Source: Mycolicibacterium hodleri
GTDB lineage: Bacteria; Actinomycetota; Actinomycetes; Mycobacteriales; Mycobacteriaceae
Direction of reading: 5' to 3'
Assembly (NCBI RefSeq): GCF_006439015.1
Contig: NZ_RCZG01000006.1
Coordinates: 124,001 to 188,000, forward strand
DNA: 64,000 nucleotides
The translations under genes were made by a program, and so were the position numbers. Under the pieces are notes generated by a model. It did no database searches, was not told where the DNA came from, and saw nothing but the letters and a program-made list of their open reading frames with translations. Every line of letters begins with the position of its first letter. Position 1 is the first letter of the stretch. This document shows, piece after piece, positions 18,795-27,026 of the stretch.

Positions 18795-19981
18795 CCGGGC
18801 TGTCCAATCTGCGCCGAATTCCGCGGTGGTCCCGAGATCGGGCCGAAGAGAGCCTGCTTGAGCCCGTCGGAGTTGAGCAGGAGACCCTGGTTCCCGAGTT
18901 TCCACGGGTTGGCGCCGACGTCGGCCACCAGAAAGGGCGGAAACTTTCCGTTCGGCAGGAGCGGCATCATCTGGCTCTTACATTGCGGCCCGCCCTTGGC
19001 CGCCACCTTGGGCAGATCGTCCGGGTAGCGGTAGCGGTCGACTCCCAAGGTGAAGGTGGTGCTGGTCTTGACACCGGGCTCGTCCAAGGGCGCTGCCTTG
19101 AAGAACGGGAACAGGCCCTCAATACCGCATCTGAGCGCGTCGCTGTACTGGCTGGTAAGGGCAGTCGTGGGCACCAACATACGTAGGTCGTCGGTCAGCG
19201 CCTGGCGGTTGGTTCCGATGACGTCGCTACCGACGTCGGCCAGGCCGATGGCGCTGACGAGAAACCTGTCGAGGTTGTCTCCCTGATCGACGACGGTGTC
19301 GCTCACCTTGGTGGTGTTCTCGAGGATGCTGACGAGATCTGGCGCCGCATCGGCGTACGCATTCAGCGCCTGGGGCGCGAGCTCGAGATCGCGGTTGATG
19401 TTGTCCAGGCTCGGATTGACCTTTTCGAGGAAATGACTGAAGTCGGTCACCGTCTGTCCGAGCTTCTCACCGCGGCCGTTCAGCGCCCCGGAGAGGGCGC
19501 CGAGGGTCTGGTTGAGCTTCACCGGGTCAACCGCCTTCAACACGGAGGTCAACTGCTGAAAGACGGTGTTGATCTCGACCGTTACGTGCTCGACGTTGAC
19601 CTGCTGGCCCTTGGCCAGCCTCTCCGCCGAAGGATCGGGGGGCTCGACGAATTGCACGAACTTGGCGCCGAACACCGTCGACGACGTGATGTCGACGAGG
19701 ATGTTGGCCGGAATGTCCTTCAGATTGTCGGGATTCATCGCCAGGTGGAGGACGGCCTTGCCGTCCGGTCGGGTCTCGATGGACTCCACCTGGCCGACCT
19801 GAACCCCCCGCATCTTGACCTTGGCTTCGGGATTCATGACGAGGCCGGCCCGTTCGGAGACGACGGTAACGGGCACGGTCTGGCCGAACCCACCCCGGAA
19901 CATGATCACGGAGAAGGCGACGACGGCGACGATGACCGCGACGGTGGCGAGCCCCGCCAACGGGCGAACAGCATTGGACAT
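18791..19981 (-). CDS. mceA: MCE family protein MceA
   Basis: 396 residues: anchor LAGLATVAVIVAVVAFSVIMF, MCE domain (VSERAGLVMNPEAKVKMRGV, QVGQVESIETRPDGK), and the MceA-type C-terminal signature YRYPDDLPKVAAKGGPQC. First Mce subunit, 12 bases after yrbEB. No cholesterol-uptake-specific feature could be read, so it is not assigned to Mce1, 2, 3 or 4. Confidence 0.93.
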   Translation of the reverse strand: MSNAVRPLAGLATVAVIVAVVAFSVIMFRGGFGQTVPVTVVSERAGLVMNPEAKVKMRGVQVGQVESIETRPDGKAVLHLAMNPDNLKDIPANILVDITSSTVFGAKFVQFVEPPDPSAERLAKGQQVNVEHVTVEINTVFQQLTSVLKAVDPVKLNQTLGALSGALNGRGEKLGQTVTDFSHFLEKVNPSLDNINRDLELAPQALNAYADAAPDLVSILENTTKVSDTVVDQGDNLDRFLVSAIGLADVGSDVIGTNRQALTDDLRMLVPTTALTSQYSDALRCGIEGLFPFFKAAPLDEPGVKTSTTFTLGVDRYRYPDDLPKVAAKGGPQCKSQMMPLLPNGKFPPFLVADVGANPWKLGNQGLLLNSDGLKQALFGPISGPPRNSAQIGQPG

Positions 19982-19993
19982 CTGTGCGCTCCC

Positions 19994-20851
19994 CTATCCC
20001 GAGAGGTTGAAGTTGCCGCTGGAGCCGTAGACCGCCAGCGAGATCAGCAGGGTCACCGACACCACGATGATCAACGACGTACGCACCGAATTGCCCACCG
20101 CGACACCGACACCCGACGGCCCACCCGAGGCGAAGAAACCGTGATAGGTGTGCACCAACAGGATCGCCAGCGCCATCAGAAATGCCTGAAGGAACGACCA
20201 CAACAGATCGATCGGATTGAGAAACGTCCCGAAGTAATGGTCATAGAGCCCGCCGGACTGACCGAAGAGCACCACCGTGGTAAACCGCGAGGCGATGAAC
20301 GACAAGATCACCGCGACCGAATACAGCGGCGTGATCGCGATCAACCCGGCCACGATCCGCGTACTGACCAGGTACTCGATGGGCCGAATGCCCATCGACT
20401 CCAGCGCGTCGATCTCCTCGTTGATGCGCATTGCGCCCAACTGCGCGGTCACCCCAGCGCCGAAAGTGGCGGCCAGCCCGATCCCCGCGACGACGGGGGC
20501 GGCGATCCGGACGTTGATGAACGCGGCCAGGAACCCCGTGAGCGCTTCGATGCCGATGTTGCCGAGCGAGCTGTAACCCTGCACGGCCAGGGTGCCGCCA
20601 GTGGCCAAGGTGAGGAACCCGACGATGACCAGCGTTCCACCGATCATGGCCAGAACGCCTGCACCCATGCTGATTTCGGCGATTAGACGGACGATCTCCT
20701 TGCGGAAATGCGCCGCCGCATGCGGTGTGCCGCCGATGGCCTTGCCGAAGAACAACGTCTGATCACCGATACGCGACAGCGTCCCGACCGGACGGTTCGC
20801 CGTGCGCACCAGCCGCGGGAAGCGGCTCCGCACCACCTGCATCGTTCCCAT
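19994..20851 (-). CDS. yrbEB: YrbE/MlaE-family permease subunit B
   Basis: 285 residues, about five to six membrane segments (for example MGAGVLAMIGGTLVIVGFL). It has the MlaE-type EEIDALESMGIRPIEYLVS loop that contacts the ATPase. Pairs with YrbEA as inner-membrane permease of the Mce importer. The ATPase (MceG/Mkl) is not encoded here, as is usual for mycobacteria, where one copy serves several mce operons. It starts eight bases past the yrbEA stop. Confidence 0.93.
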   Translation of the reverse strand: MGTMQVVRSRFPRLVRTANRPVGTLSRIGDQTLFFGKAIGGTPHAAAHFRKEIVRLIAEISMGAGVLAMIGGTLVIVGFLTLATGGTLAVQGYSSLGNIGIEALTGFLAAFINVRIAAPVVAGIGLAATFGAGVTAQLGAMRINEEIDALESMGIRPIEYLVSTRIVAGLIAITPLYSVAVILSFIASRFTTVVLFGQSGGLYDHYFGTFLNPIDLLWSFLQAFLMALAILLVHTYHGFFASGGPSGVGVAVGNSVRTSLIIVVSVTLLISLAVYGSSGNFNLSG

Positions 20852-20859
20852 GCCCGCGC

Positions 20860-21669
20860 CTACTTCGCCGTCAACTGAATGCCGATGGCGGTGACCACCA
20901 CGTTGATCACGAACAACGCCATGAACGCGAACACCACCGTCTCGTTGACCGCGTTACCCACCGCCTTCGCACCACCGCCGGTGATCGTCAACCCTCGATA
21001 ACAGGCGATCAACCCGGCGAACAACCCGAACAGCGCCGCCTTGACACAGGAGATGATGACCTCGGGCACCCCCGTCAGCAGGGTGATCCCAGCAGCGAAG
21101 GCACCCGGGTTCACGTCTTGGACGAAGACCGAGAAGAAGTAGCCACCCAGGATGCCGATGATGACCACCAGGCTGTTCAGCAGGAACGCCACCAGGCCCG
21201 ACGCCAGCATCCGGGGCGTCACCAGCCGTTGCACCGGGTTGATGCCCAGCACCTCCATGGCGTCGATTTCCTCCCGGATGGTGCGTGAACCCAGATCCGC
21301 ACACATCGCCGTCGCTCCCGCCCCGGCCACGATGAGCACCGTGACGAGCGGACCTACCTGAGTGACCGCACCGAAAGCGGCACCCGCTCCCGACAAGTCA
21401 GCCGCACCCAACTCCCGTAGCAGGATGTTGAGAATGAAGCTCACCAGCACCGTGAACGGGATCGCGACCAGCAACGTCGGCACCAGCGACACCCGTGCCA
21501 CGAACCAGCACTGCTCCAGGAACTCCCGCCACTGAAACGGCCGGACGAAGATGAACTTGAACGCATCCACCCCCATCGAGAACAAGCCGCCAACGGCCTG
21601 CATCGGCCCCGCGAACCCTCTCGGCAGCGAGATACCCGGCGACCAGCGTTCGGGTCCCTTAACCGCCAT
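20860..21669 (-). CDS. yrbEA: YrbE/MlaE-family permease subunit A
   Basis: 269 residues from ATG 21669 (MAVKGPERWSP), with GGAAGGA about ten bases upstream. Five or six membrane helices; REEIDAMEVLGINPVQRLVT is the coupling loop, close in sequence to that of YrbEB. First gene of the mce operon. Longer frames extend into the promoter region and are not supported. A perfect palindrome lies 112 bases upstream at 21781-21798. Confidence 0.93.
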   Translation of the reverse strand: MAVKGPERWSPGISLPRGFAGPMQAVGGLFSMGVDAFKFIFVRPFQWREFLEQCWFVARVSLVPTLLVAIPFTVLVSFILNILLRELGAADLSGAGAAFGAVTQVGPLVTVLIVAGAGATAMCADLGSRTIREEIDAMEVLGINPVQRLVTPRMLASGLVAFLLNSLVVIIGILGGYFFSVFVQDVNPGAFAAGITLLTGVPEVIISCVKAALFGLFAGLIACYRGLTITGGGAKAVGNAVNETVVFAFMALFVINVVVTAIGIQLTAK

Positions 21670-22163
21670 TGGTGCCCGGTCCTTCCACGATCGTCGTTTC
21701 CAACGTGGCAGTCGGACCGCCAATGTTGCGCGCCAGTGCAATCCGCGCTCCGCGGAGTTGTTGGATCGACTCGACGCACTGTGCCACAAAGGTGGCACTC
21801 TGCGGGTGCGGTTTGGCCGTAAAGCACCTACTGGGATTGGTGCGGGACGAACCGCCGAAGGTGGTCGGCGCAATGTCGGGCCGTGAGTCAGCCGAGAAAG
21901 ACGCGGTGGAGCAGCCCTTCATGGCTTTCGCATCGAACGACGCTGGGGCGCTGCCACGTTGAAGACTGGCGGTCTCAAAACGTGGCTGCGTCTTCGGATT
22001 GCCGAATTCGACGAGGCCATGTCCCACCCAGAACACCCAACTTATCGAGGTCGACAAACCGGATGAGTCAGGTGGCGAAATCACCTCTAGCGCAAGAATT
22101 CTCGGTTCCGCCAACGGCTGGTCATCGATGGTCGCATCGTTGCGCATCAGGTCTCCGGGTCGT
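21670..22163. promoter_or_regulatory. Upstream region of the mce operon (494 bases, no gene)
   Basis: Between yrbEA and the CoA-transferase, both on the minus strand. It holds the palindrome at 21781-21798 and a 10-base palindrome CTCCGCGGAG near 21749-21758. Open frames here have no family resemblance and were not accepted. It must contain the mce promoter; I could not place -10/-35 boxes with any confidence. Confidence 0.5.
21781..21798. promoter_or_regulatory. Perfect palindrome upstream of mce operon, candidate operator
   Basis: GTGCCAC-AAAG-GTGGCAC, a perfect 7-4-7 inverted repeat 112 bases before the yrbEA start. Same 7-4-7 geometry as the TetR site at 44392-44409. It could alternatively form an mRNA hairpin in the leader. 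Confidence 0.5.
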
Positions 22164-23372
22164 CTAAGTAACGGCGCCGGCCGTCTTCAGCTCGATGATG
22201 CGGTCCCAGTCCAGACCGATTTCGACCAGCACCTCGTCGGTCTGCTCGGCGAACGCCGGCGCAGGCCCGGTGTGCGGAGCCGCCACGTCGAACTGCACTG
22301 GATTGGCGACGAGGTCCAGGTCGCCGGCGCGCACGATGTAGTCGTTGGCACGCACCTGAGCGTCGTCAGCTGCCTGCAACGTGTCCTGCACGGGTGCCCA
22401 CGGCCCCGCCAGGGTGGCGAAGCGTGCACTCCACTCGGGCAGCGTACGGGTGGCAATGACTTCCCGGAGGATTTCCACCGCTTCGGGGGTGTGCTCGGCG
22501 ATCGATTCCGCGGTCGCGAACCGCGGGTCGTCGACCAGGTCCGGACGGTCGACGTGTCGGCACACGTCGGCCCAGAACTTTCCTGGCTGCATCATCACCA
22601 GCGAGATGTAGCGGTTGTCCTTCGTCTCGTAGACACCCACGAGCGGATTGATCGGGGATCCGTGCACACCGGGTGGGGGCTGCACCATGAGTTGGTTCAG
22701 GTGCGAGGTCAACGCGATGGTGTGCCCCATCGCCCACAATCCACTGCCGAGCAGCGAGACGTCGACGGTCGACGGCTCGCCGGTGCGTTCCCGCTTGAGC
22801 AGTGCGGCCGCGATACCGCCGGCCAGGTTGGTGCCGGAGATGGTGTCGCCGTAGGCCGGACCCGGCGGGCCGATCATGCCGTCGATCCCGGGCGGGGTGA
22901 TGGTGGCGGCCGTACCTGCCCGACACCAGAAGGCGGTCATGTCATAGCCACCCTTGACCGATTCGATGCCGCGCGGACCGAGCGCACTTCCCCTGGCGTA
23001 GATGATCTTCGGGTTGACGGCGCGGATGTCGTCGACGTCCATGCCGAACTTCTCGCGGTGGCCGGGGAGGAAGCTGGTCAGGAAGACGTCGGCCCGCTTC
23101 GCGAGTTCGAGGAGAACCTCACGGCCTTCGGGCTTCGACACGTCGAGTCCGATGCTGCGCTTGCCGCGATTGGCGTGCTCGATGTTGGGGTTGGGGTCGC
23201 CCTCCACCTTCAGCGGACCGGTCTGACGCAACCCACGCTGGGGGTCGCCGGTAACGGCGTGCTCGACCTTGATGACGTCGGCACCCCACTCGGCGAGTAC
23301 CGCACCTGCTGAGGGCACGAAGCCGTACATCGCGACTTCGAGGACACGGATGCCCTTGAGTGGCCCGCTCAT
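22164..23372 (-). CDS. CaiB/BaiF-family CoA-transferase
   Basis: 402 residues: PLKGIRVLEVAMYGFVPSAG at the N-terminus, GADVIKVEH, NRGKRSIGLDVSKPEGREVL, and VDVSLLGSGLWAMG. All are hallmarks of family III CoA-transferases, which move CoA between carboxylic acids. Its stop precedes the mce leader; its start overlaps the aldehyde dehydrogenase end, so the two are co-transcribed. Together they would convert an aldehyde to an acid and then to a CoA thioester. Substrate unknown. Paralogue of the enzyme at 54520. Confidence 0.9.
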   Translation of the reverse strand: MSGPLKGIRVLEVAMYGFVPSAGAVLAEWGADVIKVEHAVTGDPQRGLRQTGPLKVEGDPNPNIEHANRGKRSIGLDVSKPEGREVLLELAKRADVFLTSFLPGHREKFGMDVDDIRAVNPKIIYARGSALGPRGIESVKGGYDMTAFWCRAGTAATITPPGIDGMIGPPGPAYGDTISGTNLAGGIAAALLKRERTGEPSTVDVSLLGSGLWAMGHTIALTSHLNQLMVQPPPGVHGSPINPLVGVYETKDNRYISLVMMQPGKFWADVCRHVDRPDLVDDPRFATAESIAEHTPEAVEILREVIATRTLPEWSARFATLAGPWAPVQDTLQAADDAQVRANDYIVRAGDLDLVANPVQFDVAAPHTGPAPAFAEQTDEVLVEIGLDWDRIIELKTAGAVT

Positions 23373-24952
23373 GCGCTGCCCTCTTCTCCGTGGGCAAGCG
23401 GCTCATCGACCGCTTCGGTGACAACCGTCGCGAACGTCTTGTGCTCCTGGAACTCCTCGAGACCGGCGACGCCCATCTCCCTGCCGATACCGGACTGCTT
23501 GTAACCGCCGAACGGGCTCTCCGCCCCGAAGTAGTTGCCGCCGTTGATGCTCATCGAGCCGGCGCGAATTCGGCGGGCCATGGCCAGGGCTCGGTCTTCG
23601 TCGCCGAAGACACCTCCGGCGAGGCCGTAGATCGAGTTGTTGGCGATCCGCACCGCATCGTCGTCATCGTCGTAGCCGATGACGACGAGCACCGGTCCGA
23701 AGATCTCCTCCTGCGCGATCTCACTGTCCGGATCGACGTCCGTCAGCAAGGTTGGCGCATAGAAGAACCCGGGGTCGAGCTTCTCGCCTCCGGTGACCAG
23801 AGTGGCTCCGTCCGCGATGGCGCGCTGGACGATGCCGTGCACCTTGTCTCGTTGCTGCTCACTGATCAGTGGACCCATGTAGGTCTTCGGGTCGGCCGGG
23901 TCGCCGTGGCGGACGTGGGCCAGGTTGCCTGCCACCTGTTCGACGATGTCTTCCTTCTGACTGTTTGGCACCAGAAGCCGCGTCGTGAGCGCGCAACCCT
24001 GTCCGGCGTGCGTGACGATGGTGAACGCAGCCATCATCGCGCAGGTACCTATGTCGGCGTCGTCGAGCATGATCATCGCCGACTTGCCGCCAAGTTCGAG
24101 GAAGACCCGCTTCACCGTCGCGCTGCCTGCGGCCATGATGGCGCGGCCGGTCGGGGTGGAGCCGGTGAAGGTGACGACGTCGACGTCGGGGCTGGCCGTC
24201 AGGACGGGTCCGACGGCGGGGTCCGCTGAACTCAGCACGTTGACGACACCGGCCGGAATGTCGGTGTGGTTGGCGATCAGCTCCCCGAGCGCCAGCGTGA
24301 TGAGCGGCGTATCGGGCGCACCCTTGAGGATCACGGTGCAACCGGCTGCCAGTGCAGGCGCCAGCTTCGCGAGCGCGAGTTGGTTGGGATAGTTGTAGGC
24401 GATGATCGCGGCGACTACTCCCGCCGCTTCCTTCTCAATCCACCGGTGATGCAGCTGGCCGCGGCTTTCGGCGGTGCCGAGGTCGTCGGTCATCGGGTAG
24501 GTCTTCAAGAGGTCGGCGTAGTAGCGGACGATGCGGATCGGATCGTCGAGCTGCGGACCGGCGAGCAACGCGGGCGTGGCGCCCACTTCCGCGATGGTCA
24601 GCTCCCCCAGCTCGTCGCGATGCTCGACCAGCGCCGCGTGCAACTGCTCTAAGCAGTGCACCCGGAACTCGACGTCGGTAGCCCAGCTCGTCGTGTCGAA
24701 GGCGCGTCGGGCGGCCGCGATGGCGGCCTGCGCGTCGTCGACCGTCGCGTCGGGCGCGTGCCCCAACACCTGCCCGGTCGCGGGGTTCACGGAGGCGAAG
24801 GTCCTGGAATCGATGTCGTCGGCAGCCCGACTTCGCCCGGCCTCGACGAGTTCGCCATCGATGAGCATGCGGTGATCGGCGTTCGAGGTGGGCGTTCGAG
24901 CGCCCGAATCTACGTGCCCGTCAGTCGAGATCGTCGGTGTCTGGCCCATCAT
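23369..24952 (-). CDS. NAD(P)-dependent aldehyde dehydrogenase
   Basis: 527 residues. ALDH motifs are all present: IIAYNYPNQLALAKLAPALA, VTFTGSTPTGRAI, FLELGGKSAMI (general base Glu), HAGQGCALTTRLLV (nucleophile Cys) and EEIFGPVLVV. The start is uncertain: AGGAGG abuts the first ATG (24952) and lies only three bases from the second (24949). The first 30 residues look non-conserved. Oxidises an aldehyde, possibly the product of the SDR or P450 steps encoded across the divergent promoter. Start region lies next to a 6-3-6 operator at 24968-24982. Confidence 0.92.
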   Translation of the reverse strand: MMGQTPTISTDGHVDSGARTPTSNADHRMLIDGELVEAGRSRAADDIDSRTFASVNPATGQVLGHAPDATVDDAQAAIAAARRAFDTTSWATDVEFRVHCLEQLHAALVEHRDELGELTIAEVGATPALLAGPQLDDPIRIVRYYADLLKTYPMTDDLGTAESRGQLHHRWIEKEAAGVVAAIIAYNYPNQLALAKLAPALAAGCTVILKGAPDTPLITLALGELIANHTDIPAGVVNVLSSADPAVGPVLTASPDVDVVTFTGSTPTGRAIMAAGSATVKRVFLELGGKSAMIMLDDADIGTCAMMAAFTIVTHAGQGCALTTRLLVPNSQKEDIVEQVAGNLAHVRHGDPADPKTYMGPLISEQQRDKVHGIVQRAIADGATLVTGGEKLDPGFFYAPTLLTDVDPDSEIAQEEIFGPVLVVIGYDDDDDAVRIANNSIYGLAGGVFGDEDRALAMARRIRAGSMSINGGNYFGAESPFGGYKQSGIGREMGVAGLEEFQEHKTFATVVTEAVDEPLAHGEEGSA

Positions 24953-24967
24953 CCTCCTCAGTGTGAT

Positions 24968-24982
24968 GGAAATTTCATTCTC
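24968..24982. promoter_or_regulatory. 6-3-6 inverted repeat, candidate regulon operator
   Basis: GGAAAT-TTC-ATTCTC, 16 bases upstream of the ALDH start on the minus strand. Matches the right half of the perfect sites at 30600 and 59351 and four of six left positions. Confidence 0.45.
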
Positions 24983-25119
24983 ATCACCGGCGAATCATAC
25001 ATTCGCTCGATGAGAACACAAACAAGCACAGAGCACCTAGTCAAAGGGTTGGAGGTGCCATGCCGGACGGTATTCTGACAGAGCCGGTCGGCTAGCTACC
25101 TTGCAGGAATGCCTGCTCC

Positions 25120-25134
25120 GAGAGTACGGTTCTC
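25120..25134. promoter_or_regulatory. 6-3-6 inverted repeat, candidate regulon operator
   Basis: GAGAGT-ACG-GTTCTC, 57 bases upstream of the SDR start at 25191. Five of six positions in each half match GAGAAT/ATTCTC. A further, weaker copy (GGAAGC-AGT-ATTCTT) follows at 25141-25155, and a GCGAAT-N5-ATTCGC repeat lies at 24990-25006. Confidence 0.5.
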
Positions 25135-25190
25135 ATAATCGGAAGCAGTATTCTTGACGCTCCGCATGACTGCCACTTGGAGGCCTAGCA

Positions 25191-25892
25191 GTGAAGAACG
25201 CCGTCGTCACCGGAGGCGGTTCTGGCATCGGCGCGGCGATCGCGAATCGCCTGCGCTCCGACGGCTACCACGTCGCGACGCTCGACCTGAACCCCTCCGA
25301 CGAGGAGTTCGCCTTCACGGCGGACGTCACCGACCGTGCCGCAATCGACGCGGCACTGAACGCGATTCGAACCCAACTGGGCCCGGTCACCATTCTGGTG
25401 AACGCCGCCGGCCTCGACGGCTTCAAGCGCTTCCTCGACATCGACTTCGACCTCTGGCAGCGTGTCGTCAACGTCAACCTCCACGGCGTATTTCACTGCA
25501 TCCAGGCAGTGTTGCCCGACATGATCGACGCGGGCTGGGGACGGATCGTCAACATCTCGTCGTCGAGCACCCACTCGGGCACGCCCTACATGTCGCACTA
25601 TGTCTCGGCCAAGTCGGCTGTCAATGGACTCACCAAGAGCCTGGCTCTGGAATACGGACCCGCCGGCATCACGGTGAACGCCGTGCCGCCAGGGTTCATC
25701 GACACGCCCATGCTGCGCAAGGCCGAGAGCCGCGGCTTTCTCGGTGACATCAACAAGACCATCGAGCAGACCCCGGTCCGGCGGATCGGCAAGCCAGAGG
25801 ACATCGCCGCCGCCTGCTCGTTTCTGATATCCGAGGAAGCCGGTTACATCACCGGCCAGATCCTCGGCGTCAACGGCGGACGAAACACCTAA
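25191..25892 (+). CDS. Short-chain dehydrogenase/reductase
   Basis: 233 residues from GTG 25191, with GGAGG eight bases upstream. TGGGSGIGAAIA is the cofactor loop, LVNAAG the NAG strand, ISSSSTHSG and HYVSAKSA the catalytic Ser and Tyr-x3-Lys. ATLDLNP after the second strand has Asp, favouring NAD(H). First gene of a plus-strand set with a mycofactocin-type SDR, ferredoxin and P450; probably oxidises a hydroxyl introduced by the P450. Confidence 0.92.
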   Translation: MKNAVVTGGGSGIGAAIANRLRSDGYHVATLDLNPSDEEFAFTADVTDRAAIDAALNAIRTQLGPVTILVNAAGLDGFKRFLDIDFDLWQRVVNVNLHGVFHCIQAVLPDMIDAGWGRIVNISSSSTHSGTPYMSHYVSAKSAVNGLTKSLALEYGPAGITVNAVPPGFIDTPMLRKAESRGFLGDINKTIEQTPVRRIGKPEDIAAACSFLISEEAGYITGQILGVNGGRNT

Positions 25893-25929
25893 CCAGACAC
25901 CGAAGATCAGGCGGACGAGAGGACAACCA

Positions 25930-26790
25930 ATGGGACGCGTCGAAGGAAAAGTCGCATTCATCACGGGCGCCGCGCGCGGCCAGGGGCGCAGTCATGCGAT
26001 TCGACTGGCCGAAGAGGGTGCCGACATCATCGCCGTCGACCTCTGTGAAGACATCGCCTCCATCGGCTATCCGATGGCCACCCCGGAGGACCTCGAGGAG
26101 ACGGCTCAGTACGTCGAGAAGACCGGACAACGCATCGTCACGGCGACGGCCGACGTGCGGGACGCCGCTCAACTTCGCGCTGCGCTGGACGCGGGCATCG
26201 CAGAACTGGGCAAGCTCGACATCGTGGTGGCCCAGGCCGGAGTCGCGGGTATGAAGGGCGAGCCCCAGATCGACGCCTGGTGCGACGTGATCAACACCAA
26301 CCTGGTCGGCACGATCAACGCCATTCAGGTGGCACTCCCGCACCTCGGCGAAGGTGCCTCGATCATCGCCACCGGATCGACCGCCGCTCTGATGGACGTC
26401 GCGAAGGTGGACAACCCCGGCACCGACCTCGGTGGCGTGGCATACCTGACCTCCAAACGTGCCCTTTCGGGCTATGTCCACGATCTCGCCACCCACCTTG
26501 CCCCGCGCGGGATCCGCGCCAACGTCGTGCATCCGACCAACTGCAACACCGACATGTTGCAGAGCTCGCCGATGTACCGGTCGTTCCGTCCAGACCTGGA
26601 GAACCCCACGCGCGCCGACGCCGAGCCGGTCTTCGGCGTCCAGCAGGCCATGAAGATTCCGTTCATCGAACCAGTCGACATCAGCAACATGATCCTGTTC
26701 CTGGCCTCCGATGAAGCCCGCTACGTGACGGGGATGCAGATGCGGGTCGACGGCGGCGGCTACCTGAAGTGGTACGACTACCACATCTGA
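25930..26790 (+). CDS. Mycofactocin-coupled SDR family oxidoreductase
   Basis: 286 residues. Starts MGRVEGKVAFITGAARGQGR, continues with EEGADIIAVDLCEDI and a longer insertion before the third strand (TPEDLEETAQYVEKTGQRIV) than ordinary SDRs have. That insertion marks the mycofactocin-associated SDR family, whose members keep NAD bound and pass electrons to mycofactocin. Catalytic residues: ATGSTAAL and AYLTSKRA (Tyr-x3-Lys). It follows the first SDR by 37 bases with a GAGGACAACC ribosome site. It would couple alcohol oxidation to the mycofactocin pool; the mft genes themselves are not in the window. Confidence 0.88.
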   Translation: MGRVEGKVAFITGAARGQGRSHAIRLAEEGADIIAVDLCEDIASIGYPMATPEDLEETAQYVEKTGQRIVTATADVRDAAQLRAALDAGIAELGKLDIVVAQAGVAGMKGEPQIDAWCDVINTNLVGTINAIQVALPHLGEGASIIATGSTAALMDVAKVDNPGTDLGGVAYLTSKRALSGYVHDLATHLAPRGIRANVVHPTNCNTDMLQSSPMYRSFRPDLENPTRADAEPVFGVQQAMKIPFIEPVDISNMILFLASDEARYVTGMQMRVDGGGYLKWYDYHI

Positions 26791-26809
26791 TTCGGAAAGG
26801 GTTGCAACT

Positions 26810-27001
26810 GTGAAGGTTTCGGTTGACGGGCAGCGCTGCCAGGGCCACACCCTGTGTTCGATGATCGCGCCCGACTCGTTCGAACTCGACGACGTCGACG
26901 GTCACGCGTCGCCGGTCACCGAGGTGGTTCCCGCCGACCAGGAGGACCGGGTCGCCGAAGCCGCTCACTCGTGCCCCGAGCAGGCCATCGTTCTCGAATG
27001 A
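26810..27001 (+). CDS. Ferredoxin, [3Fe-4S]-type
   Basis: 63 residues: CQGHTLC (Cys9, Cys15) and CPEQAI (Cys54) give the C-x2-H-x2-C...CP pattern, with His in place of the central Cys. This fits a three-iron cluster or one with a non-Cys neighbour. Directly upstream of the P450 at 27027 and almost certainly its electron donor. Confidence 0.92.
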   Translation: MKVSVDGQRCQGHTLCSMIAPDSFELDDVDGHASPVTEVVPADQEDRVAEAAHSCPEQAIVLE

Positions 27002-27026
27002 CCTCGAACCACTAGGAGACACGGCC

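Noticed and set aside
21659..22147. A 162-codon minus-strand frame upstream of yrbEA
   Set aside because: No family resemblance, no ribosome site, and it overlaps the yrbEA start and the palindrome; treated as leader DNA.
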